50,736 nucleotides of DNA, from positions 1-50,736 of the forward strand of contig CAYTUB010000010.1 in the NCBI GenBank assembly GCA_964441145.1, given 5' to 3'. Origin of the DNA: SHLQ01 sp964441145. GTDB lineage: Bacteria > Actinomycetota > Acidimicrobiia > Acidimicrobiales > SHLQ01. Positions 49,603 to 50,736 of the stretch are shown piece after piece (the stretch's first letter is position 1; each line of letters begins with the position of its first letter). The notes beneath the pieces are model-generated. The model made no database searches and had not been told where the DNA came from. It saw only the letters and a program-made list of their open reading frames with translations. Made by a program: the position numbers and the translations under genes.

Positions 49603-50670
49603 ATGAAGGCAAAAAGTTCTTGGTGGCGGGTAATGGCTCTGTGCACAGCTTTGGCACTCGTCGCGGCAGCATGCGGCGGCGACTCCGGCGAAACAGCTGA
49701 CGGCGGAGATGTCTCCGAGGAGACCACCCCGCAGGTCGATGAAGCCAATGACCAGGAGGACGCCGGAGACGCTGAAGCAGACGCGGCAGATGAACCGGTC
49801 GAACCTCAGGACGATGAAGGCGGCGAAGGCGACGCCCAGGAAGCTGCCGGCGACGCCGACCAAGAGACGCAAGAGGTTCCCGAACCCGTTGAGGCCCCGG
49901 AGGTAGACGAACCGGATCCAGCCGAGGTTGACGACGCCATCGGCACCAGCCCCGCTTTCATCGATACCGACCCATCGAGCGAATTTTGTGTCGCTGCGCG
50001 TGACCTTGAAGCCAATGACCCAATCGCGGGCCTGAGTCCGTTCGACGCAGAATTCTTTGGAGCCCTCGACGGCATCTATGCCAGCCTCGAGCCCCTCGCT
50101 CCTGCCGAGCTCGAAGGCGATGTCACGGTGATTCGAGAATTCCTAGCCGAGATCATCCCCATCTTCGCAACGAACGACATCTTCTCGCCTGAGGCCACCG
50201 AGGCGCTTGCCTCGCTCGATGATCCAGCCTTGGAAGTATCCGGGGAACGCTTCGATGCATATCTGACTGACGTTTGCGGGGTAGTCAGCACACCAGGAAG
50301 TGGGGACGGTGGCGGTGCTGCGGAAACGGAAACGCTAGACGAGACTATTTCTCTTGATGGCGCCGGTGTGTTTACCGGAATGTTGGAATCGGGCACCTAC
50401 GACCTATATCAGATCGAGGCCGTCGAAGGCTCCACGCTTACCGTCACGATGGAATCCGGTACCGAGTTCGGCCTTGATCCCATCCTTGTGGTCGTCGACC
50501 CAATCGGTGCCACAGTCGAGAACGATGACGCGGACACTGCTGCTGGCCTTGCGCCGTTCGATAGCCAGGTAGTCATCGATTCGACCGTTAGCGGTCTCTA
50601 TTCGATCGAGACGCACTCGTTCTTTGGCGAAGGCAGCGGCGAATTCATCCTCACTATCGAGGTGAGCTAG
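49603..50670 (+). CDS. Acidic lipoprotein with C-terminal PPC-like domain
   Basis: 355 residues from the ATG at 49603. Lipobox LVAAACGG (Cys24), then about 90 residues of Asp/Glu/Ala/Pro low-complexity linker, a helical middle domain (SSEFCVAARDLEANDPIAGL onward, Cys pair) and a beta-rich C-terminal domain (GTYDLYQIEAVEGSTLTVTM, then DPILVVVDPIGATVENDD and YSIETHSF) typical of bacterial pre-peptidase C-terminal domains. Anchored outside the membrane; role unknown, perhaps ligand or polymer binding. Confidence 0.8.
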   Translation: MKAKSSWWRVMALCTALALVAAACGGDSGETADGGDVSEETTPQVDEANDQEDAGDAEADAADEPVEPQDDEGGEGDAQEAAGDADQETQEVPEPVEAPEVDEPDPAEVDDAIGTSPAFIDTDPSSEFCVAARDLEANDPIAGLSPFDAEFFGALDGIYASLEPLAPAELEGDVTVIREFLAEIIPIFATNDIFSPEATEALASLDDPALEVSGERFDAYLTDVCGVVSTPGSGDGGGAAETETLDETISLDGAGVFTGMLESGTYDLYQIEAVEGSTLTVTMESGTEFGLDPILVVVDPIGATVENDDADTAAGLAPFDSQVVIDSTVSGLYSIETHSFFGEGSGEFILTIEVS

Positions 50671-50727
50671 CCCCAGAACAGGTTCCCTGACCGGTTCGCG
50701 GACCTACCCGCTAACCTGAGAGGCCTT

Positions 50728-50736
50728 ATGTCGAAG
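50728..50736 (+). CDS. Possible start of the next gene, cut by the window edge
   Basis: ATG TCG AAG at the very end, preceded by gagagg seven bases upstream and about 57 bases after the previous stop. Three codons only; no identity can be given. Confidence 0.35.

Overview
This looks like a chromosomal scaffold from a high-GC actinobacterium, most likely the class Acidimicrobiia (Ilumatobacter/Microthrix-like). The evidence is the classical actinobacterial order argS-lysA-hom-thrC-rho-rpmE-prfA-prmC-sua5-glyA-wecA-atpZ-atpI-atpB read along the minus strand, a WhiB regulator, an F420-type DDN-family protein, a DUF2510-DUF805 membrane protein and the MSMEG_4193/DUF3090/SCO1664 trio. Lineage is inferred from gene content and protein style, not from a marker search. 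Three runs of exactly 100 N (7155-7254, 11738-11837, 14768-14867) are scaffold gaps; two of them fall inside tandem repeats.

Layout. (1) 1-5.3 kb: start of the ATP synthase operon (atpZ, atpI, partial atpB), a secreted SGNH hydrolase, wecA and glyA. (2) 5.4-15.9 kb: a block that interrupts the conserved order between glyA and sua5. It holds CDP-sugar genes (rfbG, cupin epimerase, SAF/homoserine-dehydrogenase-like oxidoreductase, RmlC-like epimerase, rfbF), a Tat-exported molybdopterin oxidoreductase with a Gly where the Mo-ligating Cys is expected, DDN-family and VOC genes, a truncated autoinducer-synthase-like acyltransferase, a truncated PAS-GGDEF-EAL protein, a 96-bp tandem repeat and all three gaps. 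(3) 15.9-30.3 kb: translation termination and threonine/lysine genes (sua5, prmC, prfA, unknown gene, rpmE with a long acidic tail, a divergent rho, thrC, hom, lysA, argS, tRNA-Arg), with an atypical transmembrane kinase and a PqqD-nucleotidyltransferase pair inserted between hom and lysA; thrB is not in its usual place.

(4) 30.4-36.0 kb: two successive genes for giant, proline- and cysteine-free helical proteins of about 980 and 846 residues with related C-terminal caps. I consider this pair the best candidate for an undescribed system, probably a filament or scaffold. (5) 36.1-39.1 kb: a small lipoprotein, a family 5 uracil-DNA glycosylase and the conserved trio histidine phosphatase-DUF3090-SCO1664-like kinase. 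(6) 39.1-50.7 kb: a membrane protein of unknown function next to a tRNA-like remnant, etfBA, a diacylglycerol-kinase-like gene, a glycerophosphodiesterase ending in a 46-bp palindrome, whiB, rsmI-DUF192, DUF805, ychF, a PHP phosphoesterase and a lipoprotein with a PPC-like domain.

How they connect: the backbone couples energy production, release factor maturation (PrfA methylated by PrmC), tRNA modification and aspartate-family amino-acid synthesis. The inserted block appears to make a nucleotide-activated deoxysugar for a surface glycan, and WecA could supply the lipid-linked primer. A 49-bp palindromic element occurs twice, 40 kb apart, with a conserved loop.
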